Below, piece after piece: positions 18,134 through 35,228 of a stretch of 64,000 nucleotides of DNA. The stretch comes from Sphingomonas sp. Leaf34 (GTDB lineage Bacteria; Pseudomonadota; Alphaproteobacteria; Sphingomonadales; Sphingomonadaceae), in the NCBI RefSeq assembly GCF_001421805.1, contig NZ_LMLC01000004.1, positions 124,001 through 188,000 of the forward strand, given 5' to 3'. Each line of letters starts with the position of its first letter. Position 1 is the first letter of the stretch. Below the pieces are notes generated by a model. That model did no database searches and was not told the origin of the DNA. It saw only the letters and a program-made list of their open reading frames with translations. Both the position numbers and the translations under genes were made by a program.

Positions 18134-19263
18134 GCGATCTCTCCTGCCATCACGACTTCGCGGACCCGCTGCTCGCTCGGACCGCCCCGGCGACGCAGCC
18201 ACAGATACAGCCCACTGCCGAGCACCACGATCGTCAGCACGTCGAACACCGCCCAGATGATCTTCATCACCAGCCCGCCATAATCGCCGAAGTGGAGCGG
18301 CTGCGCGAGCAGGAGTGCCTGCATGTACCACGGCATCGGCGTCACCGCGTCGAGCCGTCCGGTCGCGGCATCGACGAACCCCGGCAGCAGGAGCTTCGAC
18401 GTCATCGGCGTCGTGCCCTTCATGAACACCGCATAATGATGCTTGCTGCTGAAGACGACGCCGGGAAAGGCGATGAACTGCGGCTCCATGTCGGGCGCCT
18501 TGCGCCGCACCGCATCGAGCGCCGCCTGCACCGAGGCACGCTCCACCCCAAGCGGCGTGCGCGTCTCGCTGGCGGTGATCGCCGCGAGGCCGTTCGCCTT
18601 CCAGATGGCGGTGATCGGCACGACAAAGGTGTTGATCGTCCCCGTCACGCCGACGACGCTCGCCCAGACGAGCGTGACGATGCCGAGCAGATTGTGCCGA
18701 TCGAGCCAGCCGAGACGCTTGCTGCGCCCGCGCCGCAGCGTGCCGAAGTCGAGCTTGGCCATGAACGGCGCATAGAGAACGACGCCCGAGACGATCGCCG
18801 CGAAGAACAGCAGGCCCATCACGCCCAGGAATATCTCCGCCCAGAAGCCGAGCAGCATGTCGGTGTGGAGCTTGAGGATGAACGCCATCACGCCGGGGAC
18901 ATAGGGCGGCATGGTCGCGCCGGTGCGCGCATCGAAGGCAAGGAAGTGCATCGCCGCGGGGGCGGCATCGGCCGTCGCGCCGGTTGTCACATAGACGATG
19001 GGTCGTTCGTCGTCGAAGCTGATATAAAGCGGGATATTGCCCGGCGCGGTCGCGGCGGCACGCTTCAGGATCGCGTCGAGCGAGAGCGACGGCGTGCCCG
19101 CGGGCAGCGCCGCCATTGGCGCGGGCGGGTTGAGCCAGCCATCGATCTCGTCTTGGAAGATCAGCGGCAGCCCGGTGACGCACAGCATCAGCAAGAACGC
19201 GGTACAGATCAGGCTCGTCCATTTGTGGACGAGGTACCAGGTCTTGATCGTGCCGCGGGTCAT
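18130..19263 (-). CDS. PepSY-associated inner-membrane protein
   Basis: A 377-residue protein of the PepSY/iron-regulated membrane protein group. It opens with the typical WYLVHKWTSLICTAFLLMLCVTGLPLIF and shows four hydrophobic segments (about residues 14-36, 125-145, 180-200 and 335-355). Between them lie PepSY-like periplasmic stretches such as LSLDAILKRAAA. The family is found beside TonB receptors and is linked to ferric-siderophore or heme reduction. It is the first gene of a two-gene unit, preceded by 249 bp that hold a palindromic repeat element. Confidence 0.88.
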   Translation of the reverse strand: MTRGTIKTWYLVHKWTSLICTAFLLMLCVTGLPLIFQDEIDGWLNPPAPMAALPAGTPSLSLDAILKRAAATAPGNIPLYISFDDERPIVYVTTGATADAAPAAMHFLAFDARTGATMPPYVPGVMAFILKLHTDMLLGFWAEIFLGVMGLLFFAAIVSGVVLYAPFMAKLDFGTLRRGRSKRLGWLDRHNLLGIVTLVWASVVGVTGTINTFVVPITAIWKANGLAAITASETRTPLGVERASVQAALDAVRRKAPDMEPQFIAFPGVVFSSKHHYAVFMKGTTPMTSKLLLPGFVDAATGRLDAVTPMPWYMQALLLAQPLHFGDYGGLVMKIIWAVFDVLTIVVLGSGLYLWLRRRGGPSEQRVREVVMAGEIA

Positions 19264-19373
19264 GCGCGCGATACGCCGTCATGGAACGATAGGGGCTGGC
19301 AAATGCTCACCGGCACACAAGTACAGAGTTGATAACGATGTGCAATAGCGATGTGAGTCAGAGAGCCCTCTTC

Positions 19374-19500
19374 CAATCCTCCCCCGCGAGGGGGAGGTGG
19401 CTGGCGTCAGCCAGACGGAGGGGGAGGTAAGGGTGACCGCCGTTTCCGGTCCGCCCCCTCCGACACCTTGGGTGCCACCTCCCCCATCCGGTGGAGGGAT
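19374..19500. repeat. Palindromic intergenic repeat, family A copy 1
   Basis: The element carries CCTCCCCCgcgaGGGGGAGG followed by GTGGC and CGGAGGGGG, and then an inverted version (CCCCCTCCG ... GCCACCTCCCCC). It fills most of the gap between the PepSY and MFS genes. A near-identical arrangement is at 61621-61745 and a half copy at 40161-40213. Confidence 0.8.
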
Positions 19501-19512
19501 GCAGTATGTGCC

Positions 19513-21147
19513 CTACTTGAGCAGGATCAGTGCCTTCGACAGCGTCATGTAGATCCCCCAGAGGATCGGCAACCCGACCGCGAGCCATGCGAAGACGACG
19601 ATAGGCGAGGTGCTGGTCTCCGCCGCCACGGTGCCGCCAGCAACCGTCTCGACCGCCCGTGGCGCATTATCCGCGGGCATGTGGAACTTCGCGTCGACCG
19701 GCCGGACGAACAGGTTCGCGACGAACCCGGCGACCAGCATCGCCGCCAGCACCCAGAAGATCGGCGGGTAGATAACGCCGCGCGGCACGTCCGCGGCGAT
19801 CGCCCGGTCGCGCATGTTCGCGACGAGCAGCGGCCCGACCACGCCCGCGGTCGACCAGGCGGTTAGCAACCGGCCATGGATCGCGCCGACATATTTCGTC
19901 CCGAACAGGTCAGCCAGATAGGCCGGCACGGTCGCGAACCCGCCGCCGTACATCGACGCGAGGATACAGAAGACGAGGATGAACAGCCCGAGCGTCGTGC
20001 CCGCAAGCGCGGGTGCGGCAAGTCCGTAGAGCAGCGCGCCTGCGACGAGGATGGTCGCGAACAGCGGCTTGCGTCCGATCCGGTCGGACAGCCACGCCCA
20101 GAAGAACCGGCCGCCGATGTTGAACAGGCTGATCGCGCCGACAAAGCCTGCGCCGACCGCCGCCGCCGCCTTTTTCTGATCCTCGTCGAATGCGGTGAAC
20201 AGCACGCCGGGCGCGTCAATCAGCCGACCGCCAAACAGCTCCTGCAACATCGGCGATGCGATGCCGATGATCCCGATCGAGGCGGAGACGTTGAAGAACA
20301 GCACCAGCCACACCAGCCAGAACTGCGGCGTGCGGTGCGCGTCCGACAGCGCGACGTTGAAGCGGCTGATCGATGCCTTGGCGCTGGTGGGCGCGGTCCA
20401 GCCTGCAGGCGCCCAGCCCTCGGCGGGCACGCGGTAGCCGATCGCGCCGGCCATCATGAACACGAAATACACCGCCGCGAGCACCAGGAACGTCTGCCAC
20501 ACGCCGACGCCGGTCGGGCTGGCGAAGTGCTTCATCAGCAGATCGGCGAGCGGTCCGCCGATCATTGCGCCGCCGCCAAAGCCCATGATCGCCATTCCGG
20601 TCGCCATGCCGCGCCGGTCGGGAAACCATTTGATCAGCGTCGAGACGGGCGAGATGTAGCCGAGCCCAAGCCCGATCCCGCCGATCACGCCCGATCCGAT
20701 CCAGATCAGCCACAACTGATGCATCGCCACGCCGATCGCCGCGATGCCCATGCCGCCGCACCAGCAGAAGGCGGCGACGACGCCGGCCTTGCGCGGCCCC
20801 GCGCGTTCCAGCCAGCCGCCCCAGATCGCGGCGGCGGCGCCGAGCACCACGAAGAACAGCGTGTACGTCCAGACGAGATCGCTCACGCGCCAGTCGCAGT
20901 TGGTCGTGGTCAGGGCGCCGAGCAGCGAGAGGTTGGGGCAGGCGACGGGGTCGGTGATCCCGATCGCGCGCGACAGCGGCAGCCAGAAGACGCTGAAGCC
21001 GTACGCCATGCCGATGCACAGATGGATCGCGAGTGCACAGGGCGGCACCAGCCACCGGTTGAACCCCGGTGCGGCAACGGTGCGCGCGCGGCTGAGAAAG
21101 CCGTGTCCGCCCGCGCTGCCGACCCCCGTGTCGATCGTATCCGTCAT
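19513..21147 (-). CDS. OFA-family MFS transporter (oxalate/formate antiporter-like)
   Basis: A 544-residue transporter with about twelve hydrophobic segments. Typical OFA features are the early GMAYGFSVFWLPLSRAIG, the loop WFPDRRGMATGMAIMGFGGGAMIGGPLADLLM and the second-half signature GRFFWAWLSDRIGRKPLF. OFA members exchange oxalate/formate or import other monocarboxylates. Residues that bind oxalate in OxlT cannot be confirmed by eye, so the substrate is open. It lies 44 bp downstream of the FAH hydrolase gene on the same strand and may be co-transcribed, which would fit uptake of an organic acid. It is longer than OxlT (about 420 residues), owing to an extended N-terminus and large loops. 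Confidence 0.88.
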   Translation of the reverse strand: MTDTIDTGVGSAGGHGFLSRARTVAAPGFNRWLVPPCALAIHLCIGMAYGFSVFWLPLSRAIGITDPVACPNLSLLGALTTTNCDWRVSDLVWTYTLFFVVLGAAAAIWGGWLERAGPRKAGVVAAFCWCGGMGIAAIGVAMHQLWLIWIGSGVIGGIGLGLGYISPVSTLIKWFPDRRGMATGMAIMGFGGGAMIGGPLADLLMKHFASPTGVGVWQTFLVLAAVYFVFMMAGAIGYRVPAEGWAPAGWTAPTSAKASISRFNVALSDAHRTPQFWLVWLVLFFNVSASIGIIGIASPMLQELFGGRLIDAPGVLFTAFDEDQKKAAAAVGAGFVGAISLFNIGGRFFWAWLSDRIGRKPLFATILVAGALLYGLAAPALAGTTLGLFILVFCILASMYGGGFATVPAYLADLFGTKYVGAIHGRLLTAWSTAGVVGPLLVANMRDRAIAADVPRGVIYPPIFWVLAAMLVAGFVANLFVRPVDAKFHMPADNAPRAVETVAGGTVAAETSTSPIVVFAWLAVGLPILWGIYMTLSKALILLK

Positions 21148-21191
21148 CCAACCCCCCGATTATATTTGGTTATCTTCGGGAGCGTGGCCGA

Positions 21192-21866
21192 TCAGGCGGC
21201 TAATGTCACCCGCAGCGTTTCGAAACCGTCTATCGTCGCGCTGACGCTTTGCCCCGGGCGGATCGGGCCGACGCCCGCCGGGGTGCCGGTGAAGATCAGG
21301 TCACCCGGCGCCAGCTCGACGAAGGTAGACAGCGTCGCGATGATCTCCGGCACGCTCCAGATCATCATCGACAGGTCGCCCGACTGGCGGGTCTCGCCGT
21401 CGATCGCGAGCGCGATGCCGCCGCTGGCTGCGGGCATGCCCGGCGTGATCGCGCCGATCGGGGCGGAGCGATCGAAGCCCTTCGCCATGTCCCATGGCCG
21501 GCCGATCGCCTTGGCCGCCGCCTGCAGATCGCGCCGCGTCAGGTCGATGCCGACTGCGGCGCCGAAGATCGTCGCGGCGGCATCAGGCACCGCGATATCC
21601 TTGCCGCCTGCGCCCAGTGCGATCACCAGTTCGACCTCGTGATGCAGGTCCTGCGTCTGCGGCGGGAAGGGGAGCGTGCTGCCATTCGCAACGACGGCGT
21701 CGGCGGGCTTGGAGAAGAAGAACGGCTCCTGCCGGTCGGGATCGGAGCCCATCTCGCGCGCGTGATCGGCATAGTTCTGGCCGACGCAGAAAATCCGGCG
21801 AACGGGAAAGCGGTCGGACGTACCGGCGATGGCGACGCTCGGCGCGGTGATCGTGGGAATGTGCAT
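21192..21866 (-). CDS. Fumarylacetoacetate hydrolase family protein
   Basis: A 224-residue single-domain FAH enzyme. Visible family marks are the opening FCVGQNYADHAREMG, the metal-binding HHEVELVIALG and the C-terminal PGDLIFTGTPAGVGPIRPGQ. Members hydrolyse acylpyruvates or decarboxylate oxaloacetate in the cytoplasm using Mg2+. Its size matches the FAHD1/acylpyruvase group rather than full FAH. It is followed by an MFS transporter on the same strand and divergent from the catalase-like gene. The substrate is unresolved. Confidence 0.9.
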   Translation of the reverse strand: MHIPTITAPSVAIAGTSDRFPVRRIFCVGQNYADHAREMGSDPDRQEPFFFSKPADAVVANGSTLPFPPQTQDLHHEVELVIALGAGGKDIAVPDAAATIFGAAVGIDLTRRDLQAAAKAIGRPWDMAKGFDRSAPIGAITPGMPAASGGIALAIDGETRQSGDLSMMIWSVPEIIATLSTFVELAPGDLIFTGTPAGVGPIRPGQSVSATIDGFETLRVTLAA

Positions 21867-21973
21867 GATGGCTCCTTTGGCGGCCTACATCACGTGTCCG
21901 GGCATGGTTTGCAACGCACGCGGAACGTCCTTCGGCACGATGGGTTGGGCCTGTCTACGCAGTGGAGATATCG

Positions 21974-23068
21974 ATGCCCAGCACCCAGCCCGTCCGGTTC
22001 GACCCGTCGGTCGAGACGATCGCTCCCGACGAAGCGGAGACGTTGCAGGGGCTTAAGGCGTCGTTCCAGGAGATATTGGAGACCACGTCGCAGGATTATG
22101 GCCACGCCGTCCGCGCGGTCCATGCCAAGGCGCACGGCATCGCGCGCGGGTCGATCACGATATCCGAGGGCCTTCCGCCGCTCCTCGCGCAGGGGGCCTT
22201 CGCTAAGCCTGGACGTCACGAGGCGGTGATCCGCATCTCGACCAATGCGGGCGACATCCTCGACGACAGCGTCAGCCTGCCGCGCGGTCTGGCGCTCAAG
22301 ATTCTCGACGTCGCGGGGGATCGGTTGCCCGGGTCGGAAGGCGACACGACGCAGGACTTCATCATGGTCAATGCGCCGGCCTTTTCCGCGAGCGATCCCA
22401 AGGCGTTCGGCAAGAATCTCAAGCTGCTGACCAAGACGACGGATCGGTTCGAGGGCGTGAAGAAGGCGATGTCGGCAACGTTCCGCGTCGTCGAATCCGC
22501 GCTGGAAGCGGTCGGGACGCAGTCCGCGACATTGCAGACGCTCGGCGGGGCCAAGCCCGTGCATCCGCTCGGCGAGACCTATTATTCGCAGACCGCATTC
22601 CGCTACGGCGACGCGATCGCGAAATTCGCGCTGGTTCCGGTCTCACCCGAGCTGGTCGCGCTGACCGGCACCCTCGTCGATATCACCGCGCGCCCGGACG
22701 CACTGCGCGAGGTCGTTCGCGATGCACTGGCCGCGCATGGCGGGACATGGGAGCTGCGTGTCCAGATCAACACCGATCTCGAGGCCATGCCGATCGAGGA
22801 CGCATCGGTGGTGTGGGACGAGGCGATCAGCCCGTTTACGACGATCGCAAAGCTGGAGATCCCGGCGCAGGCGTCGTGGGAACAGGGCCGCAGCGACCGC
22901 ACCGACGATGCGCTGGTCTACAGCGTGTGGAACGGAATCGCGGCGCACCAGCCGCTCGGCGGGATCAATCGTGTCCGCAAGGAAACCTATCGGCTCTCGT
23001 CCGAGTTTCGCGGCCAGTTCAACGGATGCCCGGTGCACCAGCCAGTGAAGTTGTCCGACCTTGCGTGA
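21974..23068 (+). CDS. Catalase-family heme protein (y4iL-like)
   Basis: A 364-residue protein starting at 21974 behind GGAG; an in-frame GTG at 21962 is less likely. It shows a trimmed catalase core: RAVHAKAHGIARGSITIS (distal His region), RISTNAGDILDDSVSLPRGLALKIL and DTTQDFIMVNAPAF. It is shorter than true catalases (about 480-750 residues) and belongs to the divergent branch annotated as catalase family. A peroxidase activity on small or lipid peroxides is plausible; catalase activity is not certain. It overlaps the metallophosphoesterase region without a gap. Confidence 0.85.
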   Translation: MPSTQPVRFDPSVETIAPDEAETLQGLKASFQEILETTSQDYGHAVRAVHAKAHGIARGSITISEGLPPLLAQGAFAKPGRHEAVIRISTNAGDILDDSVSLPRGLALKILDVAGDRLPGSEGDTTQDFIMVNAPAFSASDPKAFGKNLKLLTKTTDRFEGVKKAMSATFRVVESALEAVGTQSATLQTLGGAKPVHPLGETYYSQTAFRYGDAIAKFALVPVSPELVALTGTLVDITARPDALREVVRDALAAHGGTWELRVQINTDLEAMPIEDASVVWDEAISPFTTIAKLEIPAQASWEQGRSDRTDDALVYSVWNGIAAHQPLGGINRVRKETYRLSSEFRGQFNGCPVHQPVKLSDLA

Positions 23069-23093
23069 CGTTGCAGGCAAGGAGGGCTCGTCG

Positions 23094-23855
23094 TTGAAGC
23101 TGTTCCACGTGAGCGACGTGCATTTCGGTGCCGAGGATCCGGCAGCGATCGCCTGGTTTTCCGAGCGGGTCGCAGACGAGAAGCCCGACGCGGTCATCAT
23201 GACCGGCGACCTGACGATGCGCGCCACCAAGGACGAGTTCCAGCGCGGCGGCGACTGGCTGCGTTCGCTTGGCGTGCCGGTGACGCTGGAGGTCGGCAAC
23301 CACGACATCCCCTATTACTGGGATCCGTTCCGGCGGTTCTTCGCGCCCTATCAGCGCTATGCGGCGGTCGAGCAGATGATCGAGCAGCCGCTTGAGCTCC
23401 CTGGCGTCACGGTCGTGCCCCTGAAGACGACCGCACGTGCGCAGTGGCGCTGGAACTGGTCGAAGGGACGGGTCAGTTCAGGGTCGCTGAAGCGCGCGCT
23501 GGCGATGATCCAGGACGTACCGAAGGGCAATCTGATCTTCATCGGCGCACATCATCCGCTGATCGAGGGCGGGACGACCGGCACTGCCAAAACGCGCAAC
23601 GGCGACGAGGCGCTGACCGCGCTGGCGGAGGCCGGTGCGCATGCGGTGCTGTCGGGGCACGTCCATGATCCGTTCGACGTGCCGGTCGAGCGCGAGGGGC
23701 AGACGATCCGGATGATCGGCGCGGGAACGCTTTCAAAACGGACTCGCGGCAGTCCGCCGGCGTTCAACGAGATCAGGGTCGATGGCGGACGTTTCGAGAC
23801 ACTGGCGCGGACGTTGTCGGACGAAGCCAAATACTCGATCACGAGTGGAGTATGA
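23094..23855 (+). CDS. Calcineurin-like metallophosphoesterase
   Basis: A 253-residue enzyme. The start is taken as the TTG at 23094, 7 bp behind the strong site AAGGAGGG, giving (M)KLFHVSDVHFG. A TTG at 23061 is possible but lies inside the upstream gene. All metal-binding motifs are present: DVHFG, GDLT, GNHD, GAHHP and GHVHD. Such proteins are phosphodiesterases or phosphatases with two metal ions, of the CpdA/Icc-like group. The substrate is unknown. The gene is tightly linked to the upstream catalase-like gene and is probably in the same transcript. Confidence 0.9.
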   Translation: MKLFHVSDVHFGAEDPAAIAWFSERVADEKPDAVIMTGDLTMRATKDEFQRGGDWLRSLGVPVTLEVGNHDIPYYWDPFRRFFAPYQRYAAVEQMIEQPLELPGVTVVPLKTTARAQWRWNWSKGRVSSGSLKRALAMIQDVPKGNLIFIGAHHPLIEGGTTGTAKTRNGDEALTALAEAGAHAVLSGHVHDPFDVPVEREGQTIRMIGAGTLSKRTRGSPPAFNEIRVDGGRFETLARTLSDEAKYSITSGV

Positions 23856-23867
23856 CGAGCGTCGCGC

Positions 23868-24656
23868 CTAGTCCGGCGCCTTCCCGGAATTGAACTCGAT
23901 ATCGATCTCGACCCAGCCGCCGAGGATCTGCTTGCCGCCGACGCGCGGCGGGCGGACCCGAAACTGCCACGCGGCCTGGCGCATCGCGCGCGCAAGGCCC
24001 GAACCGACCGGCGACTCGCTGAGTGCGCGGCAATTCTCGACCTGGTAATTCTCGATCATCCGGCACGCGATCCGGGCCCAGCTGTTCGGCGGCGGCGGGC
24101 TCTTCAGATAGCCGTTGAGCTCGGCATCGGTCGGGCGGCGATACCATTCGACCTTGTACAGCCGCTCGCCACCCGGGCCTTCGCCGGGACCATAGGTCGA
24201 ACCGCTGTCCTTGCCCTTGCCTGACCCGCTGCCGCCGTCGCCGCCGGCAAGCTGGTCGTTGGGGTGCGACGGCATCTTCGAGATATCGGCAGCGTCGAAC
24301 ATTTCCATCCCGCCGAGCATCTTGATCGGCAGCGGGGGTGGCGCCTTCGGGGGGGCAGGGGGGGCCTGCGCGGCTTCGACGCGGGGGGCAGTGCGTTGCG
24401 GCGACCCCCCGCTGGCGCGCTTCTGCTTGGTCGGCGACGGCGTGCGCTTTTCCGGCGTCGGCGTGGGCTGGTCCGGCGCGATCTGGAACGTGACCGGATC
24501 GCGCCGCTCCGCCGGCTTGACGACCGACGGAGGCGCCAGCCGCAGCAATAGGAGGATGATCAGGACATGCGCGATCACGGTCAGCACGAACGCGGCGCCG
24601 CGCCGTCGCGTAGAACCGCGCGTCTCGCTCGACGAAGGATGGTACGCCGACCGCAT
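23868..24656 (-). CDS. TonB-like membrane-anchored protein
   Basis: A 262-residue protein. A single N-terminal membrane anchor lies at about residues 20-41 after a basic stretch. It is followed by a Pro/Lys/Thr-rich periplasmic linker (about 45-110), a Gly/Ser-rich segment and a C-terminal domain with ARIACRMIENYQVENC. This layout is that of energy-transducing TonB-like proteins, and the C-terminal pattern (cysteine pair, WQFRVRPPRVGG) is seen in sphingomonad TonB-family proteins. No exbB or exbD is adjacent. Whether it contacts TonB-dependent receptors is inferred from architecture only. Confidence 0.75.
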   Translation of the reverse strand: MRSAYHPSSSETRGSTRRRGAAFVLTVIAHVLIILLLLRLAPPSVVKPAERRDPVTFQIAPDQPTPTPEKRTPSPTKQKRASGGSPQRTAPRVEAAQAPPAPPKAPPPLPIKMLGGMEMFDAADISKMPSHPNDQLAGGDGGSGSGKGKDSGSTYGPGEGPGGERLYKVEWYRRPTDAELNGYLKSPPPPNSWARIACRMIENYQVENCRALSESPVGSGLARAMRQAAWQFRVRPPRVGGKQILGGWVEIDIEFNSGKAPD

Positions 24657-24746
24657 CGGCAGTCCGCCTAGACCTGCAACGCGTCAACGGCAACGTCCGG
24701 AGCCGACGATCTTTTTGCGCTATTCACCAGCGCAGCGGCTGCCGGG

Positions 24747-26030
24747 TCAGCCGCGCGCGATCAGCAGCGTTGCGATCCGCGCCGCGGCGGCGTCCGCGCC
24801 GTTTTCCCGCGAAACCTCCGCGCCGATCCGCGCTGCCTCCGACCTCATGTCCGGGGTCAGGATGGCCGCGACCGCAGCCCGCGCGCGCGCCGTCGTGAAC
24901 CGGCGCGACGACAGCGTTCGACCGACGCCCATTCTCTCGATTCGGCGCCCATTGTCGTGCTGGTCACCCATGTGCGGCACGACGAGCTGTGGTTTGCCCG
25001 CGCGCAGTGCCTGGCCGGTCGAGCCCGCGCCGCCGTGATGGATGATCGCGCATGCTCGCGGAAACAGCAGCGAGTGCGGCGCATAGCGGCAGACATGAAC
25101 CTGCTCGGTCGATACCGCGTGCGCGTCGGTGCCGGTGAGCAGGACCGCGCGCAGGCCGAGCGCTCGGGCCGCCGCTGCTGCGGTCGTGTAGAAATCGCCT
25201 GGCGCAAAGGTGGCGAACGATCCCAGCGTAAACACCAGGGGCGCCGGTCCATCGGCGAGGAAGGCATCGAGCGCTGGATCGAGCATTTCGGGCGCGCCGG
25301 TATCGCTGTCGAACACGGCAAAGCCGGTGACGTAAGTCGTGGCGGGAAGATCGGGCTGTGGTGGCGCGATACGCGGCGAATAGCAGCAGAGCGTCAGCGC
25401 GGTTGCAGCGGGAGTCTCCAGCAGAAGGGCCTGGGTGGATGGCGGCAATCCGTGCGCGGCGCGAACCGCGTTCACGGGTCGCGCGTGACGGTGACGCAGG
25501 ACGCCGCGCATGACGCGGTACACCGCCCTGTTCCAGGCTCTACCGATCGGGCCAGTCGGGACGTGGGCCATCATCCGGAAATCGGGTGTGCTGGGCGGAG
25601 AGTACGCGGAGAAGGTCGCCATCGGCTGAAGCAGCACGTTGACGAGCGGCACGCCTCGCCGCTCCGCGACGATCGGCGCGGCGAACACGAACAGCGATGC
25701 GACCAGCGCGACGGCGCCGTCCATCGCCTCGTCCAGCGCGGTCGTACTCCCGGCGAGCCACGGCATCAGTATCCGGTCCATCAGATAGGTCTGATCCGCC
25801 ATGATCCGCCGCGCCGCCTGGTCGGGCGGCAGGCCAAGCGTCTCGGCCAGCGTATCGAACCCGCCGACGATCGCGACGCCGGTCAATCCCGCCAATTCGA
25901 CCTTCGCGACGTGATCCGCGGGCACGGCCAGCACGACCGCGAACCCGCGTGCCTTGAGTGCGAGACCGATGGCGATGAAGGGATGCAGGTCGCCGAGCAA
26001 GCCGATCGTGGCGAGGACGATCTTCCGCAT
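24747..26030 (-). CDS. UGT-type glycosyltransferase (GT1)
   Basis: A 427-residue GT-B enzyme. The N-terminal domain starts KIVLATIGLLGDLHPFIAIGLALKARG. The C-terminal donor site has the GT1 signature: CRYAPHSLLFPRACAIIHHGGAGSTGQAL, then PHMGDQHDNGRRIERMGVG. Family members transfer sugar from a nucleotide diphosphate donor to lipids, sterols, carotenoids or macrolides. In sphingomonads, relatives glycosylate carotenoids such as zeaxanthin or lipids, but no carotenoid genes are in view, so the acceptor stays open. The ATG at 26030 has AAGGA upstream. It is downstream of rpoC but separated by a strong terminator. Confidence 0.9.
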   Translation of the reverse strand: MRKIVLATIGLLGDLHPFIAIGLALKARGFAVVLAVPADHVAKVELAGLTGVAIVGGFDTLAETLGLPPDQAARRIMADQTYLMDRILMPWLAGSTTALDEAMDGAVALVASLFVFAAPIVAERRGVPLVNVLLQPMATFSAYSPPSTPDFRMMAHVPTGPIGRAWNRAVYRVMRGVLRHRHARPVNAVRAAHGLPPSTQALLLETPAATALTLCCYSPRIAPPQPDLPATTYVTGFAVFDSDTGAPEMLDPALDAFLADGPAPLVFTLGSFATFAPGDFYTTAAAAARALGLRAVLLTGTDAHAVSTEQVHVCRYAPHSLLFPRACAIIHHGGAGSTGQALRAGKPQLVVPHMGDQHDNGRRIERMGVGRTLSSRRFTTARARAAVAAILTPDMRSEAARIGAEVSRENGADAAAARIATLLIARG

Positions 26031-26165
26031 CGGCGCTTTGGTCCTTTTCGGCCGCGTGAACAGGGGCCGTCATCAGCAGCCTAGAGGCGGTCGGTACTAC
26101 CCATTCATTGCGGGAACATTTCAGTCACACGGCCACCAGCCTGGGTCTGGCCGGTCGCCCAAACG

Positions 26166-26206
26166 AAAAAGGCCGCCGCCCGGTGTCCCGGACGGCGGCC
26201 TTTTTT
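26166..26206. terminator. Bidirectional intrinsic terminator after rpoC
   Basis: GGCCGCCG (26171-26178) pairs with CGGCGGCC (26193-26200), with further CCGG pairing inside. The stem is flanked by AAAAA on the left and TTTTTT on the right, so it can end transcription on both strands. On the minus strand it closes the rpoBC transcript. Confidence 0.88.
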
Positions 26207-26237
26207 CAGTCGGCGTCGAGGTGTCCGACGAAACCGA

Positions 26238-30524
<4,287 letters not shown>

Positions 30525-30552
30525 TTTATTCTCCATTCCCCTTCCGCGTCGC

Positions 30553-30627
30553 GGGAGGGGCTAGGGGAGGGGATGTCGTAGCCTCTCGGGGTGGCGCCTG
30601 TGGTCAGGCCCTCCCCCGACCCCTCCC
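30553..30627. repeat. Inverted repeat between rpoB and rpoC
   Basis: GGGAGGGGCTAGGGGAGGG (30553-30571) pairs with CCCTCCCCCGACCCCTCCC (30609-30627), 19-bp arms with two unpaired positions and a 37-bp spacer. It would form a long hairpin in the rpoBC mRNA. There is no T tract, so it is more likely a processing or mRNA-stability element, or an inserted repeat, than a terminator. Confidence 0.75.
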
Positions 30628-30655
30628 GCAAGGCGGGAGGGGAGGAAGTAGAGGC

Positions 30656-34837
<4,182 letters not shown>

Positions 34838-34860
34838 AGGTTTTGTTTCGCCCTATAAAA

Positions 34861-34951
34861 ACTGACGGATCAGTCGTAATTTCGTGCTTGGGAACCCCCA
34901 AGCGAGACGCACGTTCACGCAAAAAGGCCGCGCGCATCAGGTGCGGCGGCT
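34861..34951 (-). promoter_or_regulatory. rpoB leader with three hairpins, possible attenuator
   Basis: On the minus strand, about 80-105 nt after the predicted start, GCCGCCGCA pairs with TGCGCGCGGC (one bulged base) and is followed by CTTTTT (34921-34951). This is an intrinsic-terminator shape located before rpoB. Two further stems follow towards the gene: GCTTGGG/CCCAAGC (34886-34903) and ACTGA/TCAGT (34861-34874). There is no upstream minus-strand gene in the window for it to terminate, so attenuation of rpoBC is the simplest reading. Confidence 0.55.
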
Positions 34952-35035
34952 CTCAGCGTATGAAACCTCGGTATCCAATACGATCGACACGCTGCGCGAC
35001 GGCATGTCATTTCCCGGATGCTGTGGTGAGCAGCG

Positions 35036-35064
35036 TATATAGGCGTGGCCGCGCGGCGTGTCAA
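35036..35064 (-). promoter_or_regulatory. Consensus housekeeping promoter for rpoBC
   Basis: On the minus strand TTGACA (35059-35064) is followed by exactly 17 bases and TATATA (35036-35041). Transcription would start near 35029 and run into rpoB after about 190 nt. The match to the sigma-70 consensus is perfect at -35 and close at -10, which is rare in this G+C-rich window. Confidence 0.8.
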
Positions 35065-35228
35065 AGGGCGGATGTCCGCCGACTCGTGTACCAGATAAAT
35101 TCAGGTGCTTTTGGCGCGTCAATGACGCCGAAAAGACTATAGATTATGGGTGGCCTGCGCCGTTAGGCGCATCCGGGGTAGGGTGGCGATCGTATACGTA
35201 GAGGGATAGCGGCAGGGATGGCGGCAGG

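Noticed and set aside
34937..35122. 61-codon minus-strand frame in the rpoB upstream region
   Set aside because: It would overlap the predicted promoter and hairpin. It could be imagined as a leader peptide, but it starts upstream of the likely transcription start.
35188..35200. TCGTATACG near the hemerythrin-like gene, similar to the GntR operator
   Set aside because: Only half of the palindrome flank matches (ends TAG instead of A), and a 8-bp GTATAC-centred match is expected by chance.
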